Source of the DNA: CAVVYA01 sp963752345
GTDB lineage: Bacteria; Pseudomonadota; Alphaproteobacteria; SMXQ01
Length of the DNA: 64,000 nt
Direction: 5' to 3'
Assembly (NCBI GenBank): GCA_963752345.1
Contig: CAVVYA010000002.1
Location: forward strand, 372,001-436,000
A program made the translations under genes and the position numbers. Numbering within the stretch: the stretch's first letter is position 1; every line of letters begins with the position of its first letter. Below, one piece after another: positions 18,845 to 28,099 of the stretch. Below the pieces are notes generated by a model. That model had not been told where the DNA came from and did not search any database. It saw only the letters and a program-made list of their open reading frames with translations.

Positions 18845-20045
18845 TTAGGCGGAGGCCTGCGAGCCCTTTACGCTCGGCGCGGCGTTTCGGATACGGCTTT
18901 TTTGGGTCAATGCCGAGCTTCCTGACGGAGTCCGCGAAGGGATTGCGCGAGGACAGCCGTTTGTCGAGCAGGACCAACACGGCCGCTTCCTCCGGCTTCA
19001 ATCCCTCGAGCTCTTTGCGCAGTTCCGGACTTGATTTCCCGCGATAGTTCCTCCGCCAGCGTGCCGCTGAGATAGGTGGTGATGATTTCCGGATGCACAT
19101 AGCATTTTCGGCAGATCGTCACGGTATTGCCGAGGCGGGCTGCGACGCGTTCGATCGCGGCCTTGACGTTTTTCTTGGTTTTGGCGCCGGCATCGATCGC
19201 CTCGAACTCCTGGAGCGCCATGGCCGCCAGCACCGTTCCGGACCAGGTGCGGAAATCCTTGGCCGTCACGTCGGGCCGCCGGTGACCTCGCGCAGATAGT
19301 CGTTCACGTCGGACGAGGTGACGTTCTGCGGCTCGCCGGCCTCGTCGAAATATTGGAACAGCTGCTGGCCGGGCAAATCCTGGCAGGCGCGGATGACCTT
19401 GGCGACGCGCCGGTCCTTGATCCTGAGCCGCCATATCTTGCCGCTCTTGCCCTTGAAGTTGAAGCGCAGTTCCGATCCGTTCACGGTGACGTGGGGATCG
19501 CGCAGCGTGGTCACGCCATAGCTCTTGTTCGCCTTGGCGTAGTCCTCGTTGCCGACGCGGATGAGCGTGGTTTCGAGCAGATGCACGATGGTCGCCAGGA
19601 CCTTCTCGCGCGTCAGGCCCGGCCGCGCCATGTCGGCGGCGACGCGGGCGCGGATTTTGGGCAGGGCGCGGGCGAAGTCGACCATGTGCTCGTATTTGGT
19701 GCCGTCGCGCGCCTCGCGGAAGTCCGGATGGTAGCGGTACTGCTTGCGGCCCTTGGCATCTCGCCCGGTCGCCTGGATGTGGCCGTTGCCGCGCGGGCAG
19801 ATCCACACGTCGGTCCAGGCCGGCGGGATCGCGAGGGAATGGATGCGTGCCAGCGTCGCCGGGTCGCGGCAGGTCTCGCCGGTCGGCTTCAGATAGGTGA
19901 AGCCTTTGCCGGTCTTGCGGCGGTGCAGGCCCGGCTCCTGGTCGGAGACGTAGCGCAGACCGGCGGCTTGGACATCCTCCAGCACCTCGACGGGGGCCGG
20001 CGCTGGCGTGGGGGCGACTACCGAGACGTTATCGGTCAAATGCAT
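18845..20045 (-). CDS. DNA topoisomerase IB (poxvirus-type; frame-disrupted)
   Basis: A bacterial type IB topoisomerase, which relaxes supercoils through a 3'-phosphotyrosine intermediate. The N-terminal domain includes LRYVSDQEPGLHRRKTGKGF and IPPAWTDVWICP. The catalytic domain shows TLIRVGNEDYAKANKSYGVT, FRFNFKGKSGK-like residues, the Lys/Arg of KDRRVAKVIRACQDLPGQ, and the C-terminal tyrosine in CRKCYVHPEIITTYLSG. The frame changes near 19270 and 19040, and probably again near 18860, where an alternative frame ends SQASA-stop at 18845. The C-terminal end is therefore approximate. Confidence 0.82.
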
Positions 20046-20326
20046 ATCCTCTTGGGATGGGGAAACGCATCGTCACCCGGCGGCGTTCCCCGACCGCCTC
20101 CCTACGAGGCCGACGATTGGCTGCTCATGCGGCTTGCAATGGCCCCGATGCCGTGCCAAATCACCCAGCAACGAAGCAACAGTTTTGTGACAGGGGTTCG
20201 TGCCGGAGAAGAATGGAAGAAAAATTATCCCGTAAATACAGTTTATTGTAAGGCCTTCTTCCAGTTATGGTTTATCCCCGTTGGACGTGACGACGAGGCC
20301 GCCGCCCGGCCTGAGAGGAGATGTCG

Positions 20327-20581
20327 GTGACACCAAACGAAATCGCGCGCGTACAGGACTATCTCCGCAAGACCTTCGCCAACCCGAAGATCAATGTCGC
20401 CGCGCCCGTGCGGCGCGGTGGTCCGATCGAGGTCAAGATCGGCGAGGAGTTCATCGGCGTGCTGCATCGCGACGAGGATGACGGCGAGGTCTCCTACGCC
20501 CTGCAGATTTCTATTCTGGAAGAGGATCTGCCGGCGGTGAGCCCGGTGCGCGGCGCGACGGATCCCAATCCCAAAAGATAG
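20327..20581 (+). CDS. DUF3126 family protein
   Basis: A small (84-residue) acidic protein of a conserved alphaproteobacterial family of unknown function; the pattern EIARVQDYLRKTF...KIGEEFIGVLHRDEDDGEVSYALQISIL is characteristic. The GTG at 20327 is preferred over ATG 20321, because GAGAGGAG lies six bases before the GTG but only one or two before the ATG, and family members usually begin close to the EIARxQ helix. It is followed by another small protein gene 50 bp on. Confidence 0.8.
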   Translation: MTPNEIARVQDYLRKTFANPKINVAAPVRRGGPIEVKIGEEFIGVLHRDEDDGEVSYALQISILEEDLPAVSPVRGATDPNPKR

Positions 20582-20631
20582 GCGCCGCCGATTATCCGGC
20601 GCGCCTCATGTATGTCAGTCAGGAGCGAGTT

Positions 20632-20859
20632 ATGGCGCGCAAGAAGCCGACCACCAATGCCGAGGTCATCGTCGTCAACGTGCTGTACCAGGACGGCACG
20701 CAGACCTCGAACCGGCGGCTGCCCGGTGTCGAGTTGAACGGGTACGAGGACGAGGACCTCATCCGTCAGGCGGTCGAGGCGCAGGATCAGAAAATAGCCG
20801 AGCTGTCCGGCCAGACGCGCGGCCCCATCAAATCGATCCAACGAATCGGAAGTCGCTGA
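20632..20859 (+). CDS. Small conserved hypothetical protein
   Basis: 75 residues, beginning MARKKPTTNAEV, with the strand-rich segment VIVVNVLYQDGTQTSNRRLP and a charged helix (EDLIRQAVEAQDQKIAEL). AGGAGCGAG stands three bases before the ATG. I do not recognise a family and there is no signal peptide or membrane segment. It is probably co-transcribed with the DUF3126 gene. Confidence 0.6.
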   Translation: MARKKPTTNAEVIVVNVLYQDGTQTSNRRLPGVELNGYEDEDLIRQAVEAQDQKIAELSGQTRGPIKSIQRIGSR

Positions 20860-20907
20860 GGGGACGGCGCCTGGCCGCAGATCGGTGTCAGGCGGTTGTC
20901 GGCCTGA

Positions 20908-21555
20908 TCAGGACGGAACGACCGAGATCGCCTCGCGGCCTTTCGCGGTCTGAACCACGCGCATGGAGATGCGCTGTCCTTCCGCCAGCGACCGCAGCCC
21001 CGCCTTCTCGAGGACGGAGATGTGGACGAACACGTCCTTGCCGCCATCCTCGGTGACGACGAAGCCGAAGCCCTTTTCGCCGTTGAACCATTTCACCGTG
21101 CCGTCGAGTTCGACCGCCGACGATTCGTCGGGCTGGAAGCCCCGGCCGCCGCCGCCGCCCGAAGGCGCCCGACGCGGTTGGGGTGCCGCGGCACTGGTGC
21201 GATCCACTTCGAGGACCGCCGTGATCTGACGGCCCTTCTGGCCCTGGCCGACCTGAACCCGCAGCTTGGTGCCGGGCTCGACGGCATCCTGCCCAGCGGC
21301 CTGCAGCACCGCGATATGGAGGAAGGCGTCGCCCGTTCCGTCGCCGAGTTCGGCGAAGCCGAAGCCCTTTTCCCCATTGAACCACTTTACCGTGGCGTCG
21401 ATCGTCGGGCCTTCCGCCTGCGGCTGCCGTGCCGGCGGACCGCCGCCGTAAGGTGGCCGAGAGGCCGGACGTTCGTCGTGAAAGTCCCGGGGGGAAAACA
21501 TGTCGTCATCGAATCCGCGGCGCCTGGGGCCGCGATCCCGTCCTTTACCCATCAA
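20908..21555 (-). CDS. Cold-shock protein with two cold-shock domains
   Basis: 215 residues: an Arg/Pro/Gly-rich N-terminus, then two cold-shock domains (about 52-117 and 148-213) joined by a Gly-rich linker. Each has the RNA-binding motifs RNP1 (KGFGFAEL, KGFGFVVT) and RNP2 (DAFLHIAV, DVFVHISV) and starts TVKWFNGEKGFGF. Two-domain proteins of this type are common in alphaproteobacteria and act as single-stranded nucleic-acid chaperones. A candidate small leader ORF lies 22 bp upstream (21578-21688). Confidence 0.92.
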   Translation of the reverse strand: MMGKGRDRGPRRRGFDDDMFSPRDFHDERPASRPPYGGGPPARQPQAEGPTIDATVKWFNGEKGFGFAELGDGTGDAFLHIAVLQAAGQDAVEPGTKLRVQVGQGQKGRQITAVLEVDRTSAAAPQPRRAPSGGGGGRGFQPDESSAVELDGTVKWFNGEKGFGFVVTEDGGKDVFVHISVLEKAGLRSLAEGQRISMRVVQTAKGREAISVVPS

Positions 21556-21577
21556 ATTTTCTCGTCTTCGACCGCTG

Positions 21578-21688
21578 TTATGGATTTTTCATCGTGGTAA
21601 TCGTGCCGCGAATTCGGCTCCTGCCGATGCCGGAGCTGATCCGCGGCCTGACCCACATCTGCCGGTTGCCGCCTGGCCCGAAAGCCAT
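21578..21688 (-). CDS. Candidate 36-residue small ORF upstream of the cold-shock gene
   Basis: ATG 21688 is preceded by CAGGAGAACCT, a near-ideal ribosome-binding site, and the frame runs 36 codons to TAA. The peptide begins MAFGPGGNRQMWVRPR, is basic, and ends 22 bases before the cold-shock gene start. It could be a small protein or a translated leader. Only the ribosome-binding site supports it; I see no recognisable family. Confidence 0.35.
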   Translation of the reverse strand: MAFGPGGNRQMWVRPRISSGIGRSRIRGTITTMKNP

Positions 21689-22086
21689 AGGTTCTCCTGT
21701 CCGAACACCCAATTTTTAGCATACGGCAAGGGCCGTGACACTAACTACTCGGAAGATCGGTTCATGCTCATCATCACATGTTTACGATGAGACGCCAATC
21801 CTTCGCAACAAGGCCCACAAAAGCGATGCATTCGACGTGCACTTAATATGAATGTCACAAATCCTCCGAATGCCGGCGCCCCGTGGGCGCCGCTCGCGAG
21901 AGTTGACGTCCGTGTTCGGCGCCAGCCATAGTTTGACAGAACGAGAATCGGTCGCATTGACGCTCCTCAATGACATCGGCACGACCTTCAGCCGTATCGG
22001 GAGGCGCACCATGGTCCGTCGCCGGCGAGCAACGATTGCATGTTTATTGGGCTGGCTTGCCGCAGGCCTGTCGGCCGCGGGCGCCT
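21689..22086. other. Intergenic region upstream of the cold-shock gene
   Basis: About 400 bases, lower in GC than the flanking genes, between two minus-strand genes. It should hold the promoter of the cold-shock gene. I see no convincing -35/-10 pair, RNA gene or further coding region. Confidence 0.4.
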
Positions 22087-22946
22087 CTAGCGGTCCTGGA
22101 ATTCTGGGATCGGATCGAGCTTCGTTACGCCGGTGTAGCGCAGGCCCGCGTCCGCCGCCTCGCGGATGACCCCGAGATCGAGCTTGTAGTTCTTCGCCAG
22201 TTCGGCGGCGAGCGGCAGGTCCTTGTTGAAGATATTGGCGCCGCCGTTGAGGGATGCATGGCCATCGGCGATCGTGAAAGCCTTTTCCCAATTGCGCACG
22301 ATCGAGCCGCTGTCTTCCGCCTTGAGCACGTCGAGCATGCGGCGCACGTCGATGCCGCCCGCCTCGGCCAGCATCATCGCCTGGGCGAGCACGACGCGTT
22401 CCGCCCCGTTGGTCAGGTTCTTGATCAGCTTGGCGACATTGCCGGCGCCGAGCGGCCCGAAGTGATAGACCGTCTTTTCCAGGGCCAGCAGATGGGGGCG
22501 CACCGATTGCACCAGATCGTCCGGCCCGCCGACCAGAAACGCGCCTTCGCCGGCCAGCACCTTGGCGGGGACGGCCGTGATCGGCGCGTCCAGCACATGG
22601 ACGTTCCGCTTGCCGGCCATCGCCGCGATATGCTGGGTCGTGGTCGGCAGAATCGTGCTGTGCAGCAGGATGATGCTGCCCGGGCGCGGCGCCGGCCAGC
22701 ACGCCGTCCTTGCCGAGCACCGCTTCCACGACCTCCGCGTCGCTGCGCACGAAGACATGGATGAAGCCCGCGCCTTTGGCCGCCGCGGCGGCCGACTCGA
22801 CGGTGGTGGCGCCACTGTCGCTTGCCGCCTTCAGTCGCTTCGCTCGAGATGTCATAGGCCCGCACCTGCTGGCCCGCCTTATGCAGCCGCGCGAGCAGGG
22901 CCTTGCCCATGGCGCCGACGCCGACCAATCCCACCATGCCGGTCAT
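22087..22946 (-). CDS. NAD(P)-dependent beta-hydroxyacid dehydrogenase family protein (frame-disrupted)
   Basis: A 3-hydroxyisobutyrate dehydrogenase/tartronate semialdehyde reductase-type enzyme of about 285 residues. The N-terminal Rossmann motif is VGLVGVGAMGKALLARLHKAG. The substrate-binding segment LDAPITAVPAKV replaces the usual DAPVSGG. The catalytic Lys lies in GAGNVAKLIKNLTNGAE, followed by EAGGIDVRRMLDVL. The frame changes near 22838 and near 22690, and the blocks are otherwise collinear. GGGAGTGG precedes the ATG. The substrate is undetermined; the altered DAPITAVPA segment hints at one other than 3-hydroxyisobutyrate. Confidence 0.8.
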
Positions 22947-23057
22947 GATTTTCCACTCCCTGAATTTGTTGTCTTAATTGGGTGCAAGCATCCTCCAGAG
23001 GTCGGCCGAGTTCAAGGGCGGTGGAAACCTTTGTCGGACATGGCGCGTTTATGTCCG

Positions 23058-24278
23058 ATGACAGTCAGACGCGAGCAGATCATCCATCTCCTGACGGAAG
23101 CAGCGGAGATCGAGCACAACCTTCTATGCTCCTACCTCTATGCCGCATTCAGCCTGAAGAGTGAGGTCGCAGACGGCCTGCGCGACATCGAGGTCGACGC
23201 GGTGCGACGCTGGAAGGGCAGCATCATGAGCGTTGCCATCGAGGAAATGGGCCATCTGGTCATGGTCAACAATCTGCTCGTGGCGCTGGGCGGGGCGCCC
23301 CATTTCGACCGTCCCAATCTGCCGGTGCCGCCGGGTTACCATCCAGCCGGATTCGTCATCCGGCTCACGCCCTTCGACGAGGCGACCCTCGATCACTTCA
23401 TTTTTCTCGAGCGGCCGGATGGCGCCCCGCTGGCCGACTCTGCGGAATTCGAACCGGAGGTGGAAAAAGAGCGGCAGGCGCCGCCGCGGCAAATCACGCC
23501 TTCGGCGCACGACTATGAAACCATCGGGGAATTCTACGGCGAGATCCGTGAAGGGCTCGTCGCGCTTGCCGAGCAAACCGATGGTCGCCTGTTTCTGGAC
23601 CCTCAGGCGCGCGGGCAACTGGGGCGAGAGATCGTCGATCTGCCGGGGGTGCTCGCGATCCGCGACCTCGACAGCGCGCTGCAGGCGCTCGATGCGATCA
23701 TCGAACAGGGCGAGGGGGCGTCGGGTGACCGCGAGGATTGCCACTTCGCCCGGTTCCAAGGGATCAAGCAGGAGTGGTCCGATCTGCGGACAGCCAATCG
23801 CGGTTTTGCCCCGGCGTACCCAGCCGCGGCCGACCCCGTGATGCGGCGGCCGTTGACCGACGATGATCGCGTGTGGATCACCGCACTGCCTGCGGCGGTG
23901 CGCCTCGATCTAGCCAATGCCATCTATGGCGAAACCCTGATCTTGTTGGTTCAGGCATACGGAGCCGACACGCCGAAGGCGCTCCGCAAGGCCTTCGTTG
24001 CCGTAGCGATCCAGCTGATGCACGCGGTCGGGCAACTCGGCACGGCACTCGCCCGGTTGCCCGCCAACGAAGAACTGCCCGGGGTCAATGCCGGACTGAG
24101 TTTCGCCGTGCCACGCAATCTTGGCCTGCGTCCGCCCGCGGCTGTGGTGGCCGTGATCGGCGAGCGCCTGGCCGAACTCCGCGACGCCTGCGCCGCTGCC
24201 GATGCGGCGGAGGTTGCCGCCGTACTGCGGGAGGCCGAGACCACGCTTGCCGCCGCGCAGGAGAAAGAGCTGGCATGA
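23058..24278 (+). CDS. Ferritin-like diiron protein, VioB/iminophenyl-pyruvate dimer synthase-like
   Basis: 406 residues with the ferritin-like domain shared with the VioB/RebD C-terminal region. The first pair of metal-binding helices shows EIEHNLLC (Glu17, His20) and AIEEMGHLVMVNNLLVALGG (Glu63, His66), followed by APHFDRPNLPVPPGYHP, which is typical of the family. A second helical half near 285-345 (IYGETLILLVQAYG, AIQLMHAVGQL) could supply more ligands. VioB-type domains couple amino-acid-derived imines, but most members are uncharacterised. An in-frame ATG at 23040 is an alternative start. It is the first gene of a three-gene unit. Confidence 0.72.
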   Translation: MTVRREQIIHLLTEAAEIEHNLLCSYLYAAFSLKSEVADGLRDIEVDAVRRWKGSIMSVAIEEMGHLVMVNNLLVALGGAPHFDRPNLPVPPGYHPAGFVIRLTPFDEATLDHFIFLERPDGAPLADSAEFEPEVEKERQAPPRQITPSAHDYETIGEFYGEIREGLVALAEQTDGRLFLDPQARGQLGREIVDLPGVLAIRDLDSALQALDAIIEQGEGASGDREDCHFARFQGIKQEWSDLRTANRGFAPAYPAAADPVMRRPLTDDDRVWITALPAAVRLDLANAIYGETLILLVQAYGADTPKALRKAFVAVAIQLMHAVGQLGTALARLPANEELPGVNAGLSFAVPRNLGLRPPAAVVAVIGERLAELRDACAAADAAEVAAVLREAETTLAAAQEKELA

Positions 24279-24279
24279 G

Positions 24280-24888
24280 ATGGGCGAAGCGCTGCGCTAC
24301 GGACCCCTGACCGACCGCACGGTGCATCTCTGCGTCGACATGCAGGAGCTCTATGCCCAGGACACACCGTGGCATACACCGTGGATGGCGCGCGTCCTGC
24401 CGGTTATCCATAACATCGCCGACCACCATGCGGAGCAGACGGTGTTCACGCGCTTCATCCCGCCGGTCAAGCCGGAGGAGATGCGCGGCGCCTGGCGGCG
24501 CTATTATGAGCGGTGGCGCGAACTGACGCGCGAGCGTATTCCGCCGTCGCTGCTCGACCTGGTTCCGCCGCTCAAGGCCATGGCGCCGCCGGCGCTCGTG
24601 GTCGACAAGAGGTTCTATTCGGCGTTCTCGGCGCCGGCCCTGCATCGCCACCTGCAGGAACATGCCGTCGACAGCCTCGTGATCACCGGCGCCGAAACCG
24701 ACATGTGCGTGCTGGCGACGGTGATGGACGCGGTCGATCTCGGCTACCGCGTGGTGCTGCCGACCGACGCGCTGTGCAGCTCGTCGGACACCACCCACGA
24801 CGCCCTGATGACCCTCTATCACCGGCGTTTCAGCTTGCAGATCGAGACCGCCGACAGTGAAACAGTGCTAGAGTGCTGGCTGCGATAG
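24280..24888 (+). CDS. Isochorismatase-like cysteine hydrolase
   Basis: 202 residues with the isochorismatase/nicotinamidase fold and a complete catalytic triad: Asp20 (HLCVDMQELY), Lys110 (VVDKRFYSAF) and Cys143 (GAETDMCVLAT). The family hydrolyses amides, carbamates or vinyl ethers. The ATG follows the previous stop by one base, with AGGAGAAAGAG just upstream, so it is translationally coupled to the VioB-like gene. The substrate is unknown. Confidence 0.85.
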   Translation: MGEALRYGPLTDRTVHLCVDMQELYAQDTPWHTPWMARVLPVIHNIADHHAEQTVFTRFIPPVKPEEMRGAWRRYYERWRELTRERIPPSLLDLVPPLKAMAPPALVVDKRFYSAFSAPALHRHLQEHAVDSLVITGAETDMCVLATVMDAVDLGYRVVLPTDALCSSSDTTHDALMTLYHRRFSLQIETADSETVLECWLR

Positions 24889-24935
24889 TCGTCGAATCGT
24901 TCACCGCAGCGGGAGAGGCCACGGCCTACAGCGCA

Positions 24936-25862
24936 ATGGCACAGGATGCTTGGCCCGAGCTCGATTATACGGCCTGGAAGGACACGATCTACGGGTTGCA
25001 TATGCGCACGCAGATCGTCGGCAAGATCCGCCTCGCCAAGACGCCGTGGGTCAATCATTCCTGGCACGTGCCGCTCTATGTCACGGCGCGCGGGCTGACC
25101 ACCTCGCCGATGGCGGACGGCAACCGCCAGGTCCAGATCGACTTCGATTTCCTCGATCATGAGCTGTCCGTGCAGACCAGCGACGGCGAACGCCGGCGCA
25201 TCGCTCTGCGTGCGCAATCGGTGGCGGACTTCTACGACGAGATCATGGAAACCCTGGACGAGCTTGGAATCGGGGCGAGTTTCGTAGCCGCGCCGAACGA
25301 GGTGGTCGAGGCCATTCCGTTCCGCGACGACCGCGCGCCGCGGCCTTACGATGCCGATTATGTCCAGCGCTTCTGGCGCGTTCTCGGGCAGGCCGACCGG
25401 CTGTTCACCCAGTTCCGCGCCGGTTTCACCGGCAAGTGCAGTCCCGTGCATTTCTTCTGGGGCAGCTTCGATCTGGCGGTGACGCGCTTCTCCGGCCGTC
25501 CGGCCCCGCGCCATCCCGGTGGCGTGCCCCATCTGCCCGATGCGGTGACGCGCGAGGCCTATTCCCACGAGGTGAGCAGCGCCGGCTTCTGGCCGGGGGG
25601 CGGGGCGGTGGACTATGCCGCCTTCTATTCCTACGCCTATCCCACGCCGGAGGGTTTCAAGAACCAGCCGGTCGCGCCCGACGCGGCGTTCTTTCATGAC
25701 GGGCTCGGCGAATTCCTGCTGCCCTACGATGCGGTGCGCCAGGCGCGCGATCCGGCTGCCATGGTGCAAGCCTTCCTCGACAGCACCTACGCGGCGGCGG
25801 CCGACACGGCGAAGTGGGAGCGCGCCGCGTTGGAACGGCCGCCGGTCCGGCCGACCGACTAG
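24936..25862 (+). CDS. DUF5996 family protein
   Basis: About 308 residues with the features of DUF5996: WPELDYTAWKDTIYGLHMRT, KTPWVNHSWHVPLYVTARGL, FRAGFTGKCSPVHFFWGSFDLAVTRFSG (split here across a longer conserved block) and SHEVSSAGFWPGGG. The function is unknown; conserved His, Trp and Asp residues suggest an enzyme or binding protein. The ATG at 24936 begins the conserved part. An in-frame ATG at 24873 would overlap the preceding gene by 16 bases and may be the coupled start. It is the last gene of the unit, followed by a terminator. Confidence 0.75.
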   Translation: MAQDAWPELDYTAWKDTIYGLHMRTQIVGKIRLAKTPWVNHSWHVPLYVTARGLTTSPMADGNRQVQIDFDFLDHELSVQTSDGERRRIALRAQSVADFYDEIMETLDELGIGASFVAAPNEVVEAIPFRDDRAPRPYDADYVQRFWRVLGQADRLFTQFRAGFTGKCSPVHFFWGSFDLAVTRFSGRPAPRHPGGVPHLPDAVTREAYSHEVSSAGFWPGGGAVDYAAFYSYAYPTPEGFKNQPVAPDAAFFHDGLGEFLLPYDAVRQARDPAAMVQAFLDSTYAAAADTAKWERAALERPPVRPTD

Positions 25863-25883
25863 ATCGTCCGCCGCTGGGATTAT

Positions 25884-25902
25884 AGGCCCGTGCGGGCCTT
25901 TT
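25884..25902 (+). terminator. Intrinsic terminator of the VioB-like operon
   Basis: AGGCCC, loop GTGC, GGGCCT and then TTTT, 21 bases after the DUF5996 stop codon. Confidence 0.75.
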
Positions 25903-25958
25903 AACCGCGCCGGCCACGGCGCATATTAGGGGTTCACCGTCCGAACCGGAGGCTCGCC

Positions 25959-26615
25959 ATGTGGTTCTCATCCAGCAAAACCCATTTGCCCTCGACCGAC
26001 GAGGCGCTGCCCGGCCGCGCCGAACCGATGCCGGTGCCCGCGCGCCACATGGTCAATGGCCATCCGCTGAAGCCGCCGTTCCCGGCCGGGCTCGAGACGG
26101 CGATGTTCGGCATGGGCTGCTTCTGGGGCGCCGAGCGGCTGTTCTGGCAATTACCCGGCGTCTACACCACGGCGGTCGGCTATATCGGCGGCCAAACCGA
26201 GAATCCGACCTATGAGGAAGTCTGCTCCGGACGGACGGGCCATACCGAGGCGGTGTTCGTCGCCTTCGATCCCAAACTGATCAGCTATGCGGACCTGCTG
26301 CGGGTGTTCTGGGAGGGCCACGATCCGACCCAGGGCATGCGCCAGGGCAATGACGTCGGCACCCAGTACCGCTCCGGCATCTACACCACGTCGGACGAGC
26401 AGCGCCGCATGGCGGAGATGTCGAAGGCCGACTACGAAGCGGCGCTCAAGGCGCGCGGCCTGAAGGGCATCACGACGGAAATCCGCGAGGCGCCGCCCTT
26501 CTACTACGCGGAGTCTTATCACCAGCAGTATCTCGCGAAGAACCCTAACGGCTATTGCGGGCTGGGCGGCACAGGGGTTTCGTGCCCGATCGATTTCGCC
26601 GCCGCTGCTCGATGA
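25959..26615 (+). CDS. msrA: MsrA, peptide-methionine (S)-S-oxide reductase
   Basis: 218 residues. It reduces methionine-S-sulfoxide in proteins and free methionine sulfoxide. The catalytic motif GMGCFWGAERLFW has the nucleophile Cys54, TAVGYIGG and the GRTGHTE and GTQYRSGIY motifs follow, and a C-terminal Gly-rich end (GYCGLGGTGVSC) holds candidate resolving cysteines. There is no signal peptide, so it is cytoplasmic. ACCGGAGG precedes the ATG. It lies directly after a terminator and so is probably transcribed alone. Confidence 0.95.
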   Translation: MWFSSSKTHLPSTDEALPGRAEPMPVPARHMVNGHPLKPPFPAGLETAMFGMGCFWGAERLFWQLPGVYTTAVGYIGGQTENPTYEEVCSGRTGHTEAVFVAFDPKLISYADLLRVFWEGHDPTQGMRQGNDVGTQYRSGIYTTSDEQRRMAEMSKADYEAALKARGLKGITTEIREAPPFYYAESYHQQYLAKNPNGYCGLGGTGVSCPIDFAAAAR

Positions 26616-26980
26616 TCGGCGGCCGCCGACGGAGCTCGACGTCACATCATCATCGTTGACTAAGTGGTTGTGCTTACTCGCACTACGACTTCATGTGATG
26701 CTTTAAGTCGGTGGCTCGCTGCCGACCGCCAAAGAGGCCGGGTGCGCCGGGTGCGAGCCAATTCTCCGATCCATCGGTGGTTTGCGGCGTTCGGTTGCGA
26801 GGCCAAATCTGTCCGTGGCGCTCGGCCGCGATCGTTCAATTTTCGGAAACAGAAAGAACGCAATTGCTGAACGCAATTCGCGCAGGCGTGGTTGAGGCGA
26901 TGCCGCATGCCCGCTAGAGTGAGGGCAAGAATGCCGGGGGCCCCGAGTCGCCGGCGCACAGAACACCGAGGGGGGTTGGA
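26616..26980. other. Intergenic region with a tandem 10-base repeat upstream of TTT receptor 3
   Basis: 365 bases without a convincing gene. GAACGCAATT occurs twice, at 26856-26865 and 26869-26878, on the same face with a 13-base period, about 100 bases before the receptor start. It could be a regulator site. A short CCGAT-CC-ATCGG palindrome also occurs. Confidence 0.35.
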
Positions 26981-28024
26981 ATGAAAACTATGGACAGACA
27001 TATCCTGAGCGCCGCCGTCGCACTTGCCGTGGCGCTGCCCGGCGCTGCCGCGGCGCAAAGCGTCGAGCAGTTCTACAAGGGCAAGACCGTCAATCTCTAT
27101 ATCGGCTTCGCCGCCGGCGGCAGCTACGACTACTACGGGCGCCTGGTGGCGCGGCACATGGGCAAGCATCTGCCGGGCCAGCCCACCGTGGTGGCCCAGA
27201 GCATGCCGGGCGCCGGCAGCTTCAAGGCCGCCAACTATCTCTACGCGGTGGCGCCGAAGGACGGCACGGCCATCGGCATCGTGTCGCAGACCATGGCGCT
27301 CGAGGAGGCCCTGAAGACTCCCGGCATCCAGTACAAGTCCGCTGACTTCAACTGGATCGGCCGGGTCACCAACATCATCGAGATCACCCTGACCTGGGAA
27401 ACCTCGAAGGCCAAGACAGTGCAGGACGCAATGGTCCATGAGACACCGGTCGCCAGCACGGGCCCGGGCTCGCCCTCGATGGGCTATCCGCTGCTGCTCA
27501 ATGCGCTGGCCGGCACCAAGTTCAAGGTCATCACCGGCTATCCGGGCTCGACCGACGGCATGCTCGCCATGGAGCGCGGCGAGGTCGACGGCGCGCTGAC
27601 CTCGTGGAACACGATCAAGGTGCAGAAGCAGGACTGGCTGAAGAACAAAAAGATCAACCTGCTGGTGCAATATGCCTACGAGCGTTCGCCCGAACTGCCG
27701 AACACGCCGACCATCGTCGAACTCGGCAAAAGTGCCGAGGACAAGCAAATGCTGGCGTTCTATGCCAGCGGCGGCGAGATCGGCCGCTCGTTCCTGGCGA
27801 CACCCGGGATCCCGGCGGACCGCGTCAAGGCCCTGCGTGCCGCGTTCGACGCCACCATGAAGGATCCGGAATTCAAGGGCGAGATCGACAGGTCGAATTC
27901 GGAATACAACCCGCTGTCGGGCGATCAGGTGCAGAAGCTGATCGCCGAAATGGCGAAGGCGCCGCCGGCCATGGTCGAGCGCATGGCGGCCTATCTGCGG
28001 GCCGGCGCAAGCGTGGCGAAATAA
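26981..28024 (+). CDS. TTT (TctC/Bug) periplasmic substrate-binding protein 3
   Basis: 347 residues with a signal peptide (core AVALAVALPGAAAAQS). Family fingerprints are IGFAAGGSYDYYGRLVARHM and PTVVAQSMPGAGSFKAANYL. The position of the WHxxG motif reads TWETSKAK, so this is a divergent member of that clade. GGGGGG precedes the ATG by a few bases. It is followed after 75 bases by a TauD dioxygenase, echoing the dioxygenase-receptor pairing at 1-1967, so the receptor probably imports or senses the substrate of that enzyme. Confidence 0.87.
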   Translation: MKTMDRHILSAAVALAVALPGAAAAQSVEQFYKGKTVNLYIGFAAGGSYDYYGRLVARHMGKHLPGQPTVVAQSMPGAGSFKAANYLYAVAPKDGTAIGIVSQTMALEEALKTPGIQYKSADFNWIGRVTNIIEITLTWETSKAKTVQDAMVHETPVASTGPGSPSMGYPLLLNALAGTKFKVITGYPGSTDGMLAMERGEVDGALTSWNTIKVQKQDWLKNKKINLLVQYAYERSPELPNTPTIVELGKSAEDKQMLAFYASGGEIGRSFLATPGIPADRVKALRAAFDATMKDPEFKGEIDRSNSEYNPLSGDQVQKLIAEMAKAPPAMVERMAAYLRAGASVAK

Positions 28025-28099
28025 GGAATGATGGGAGGGGCGGGTGCTGCCGAGGCATCGCCCGCCCTTCGTCAAGGCGATTGAGGGAACGCGGCGACG

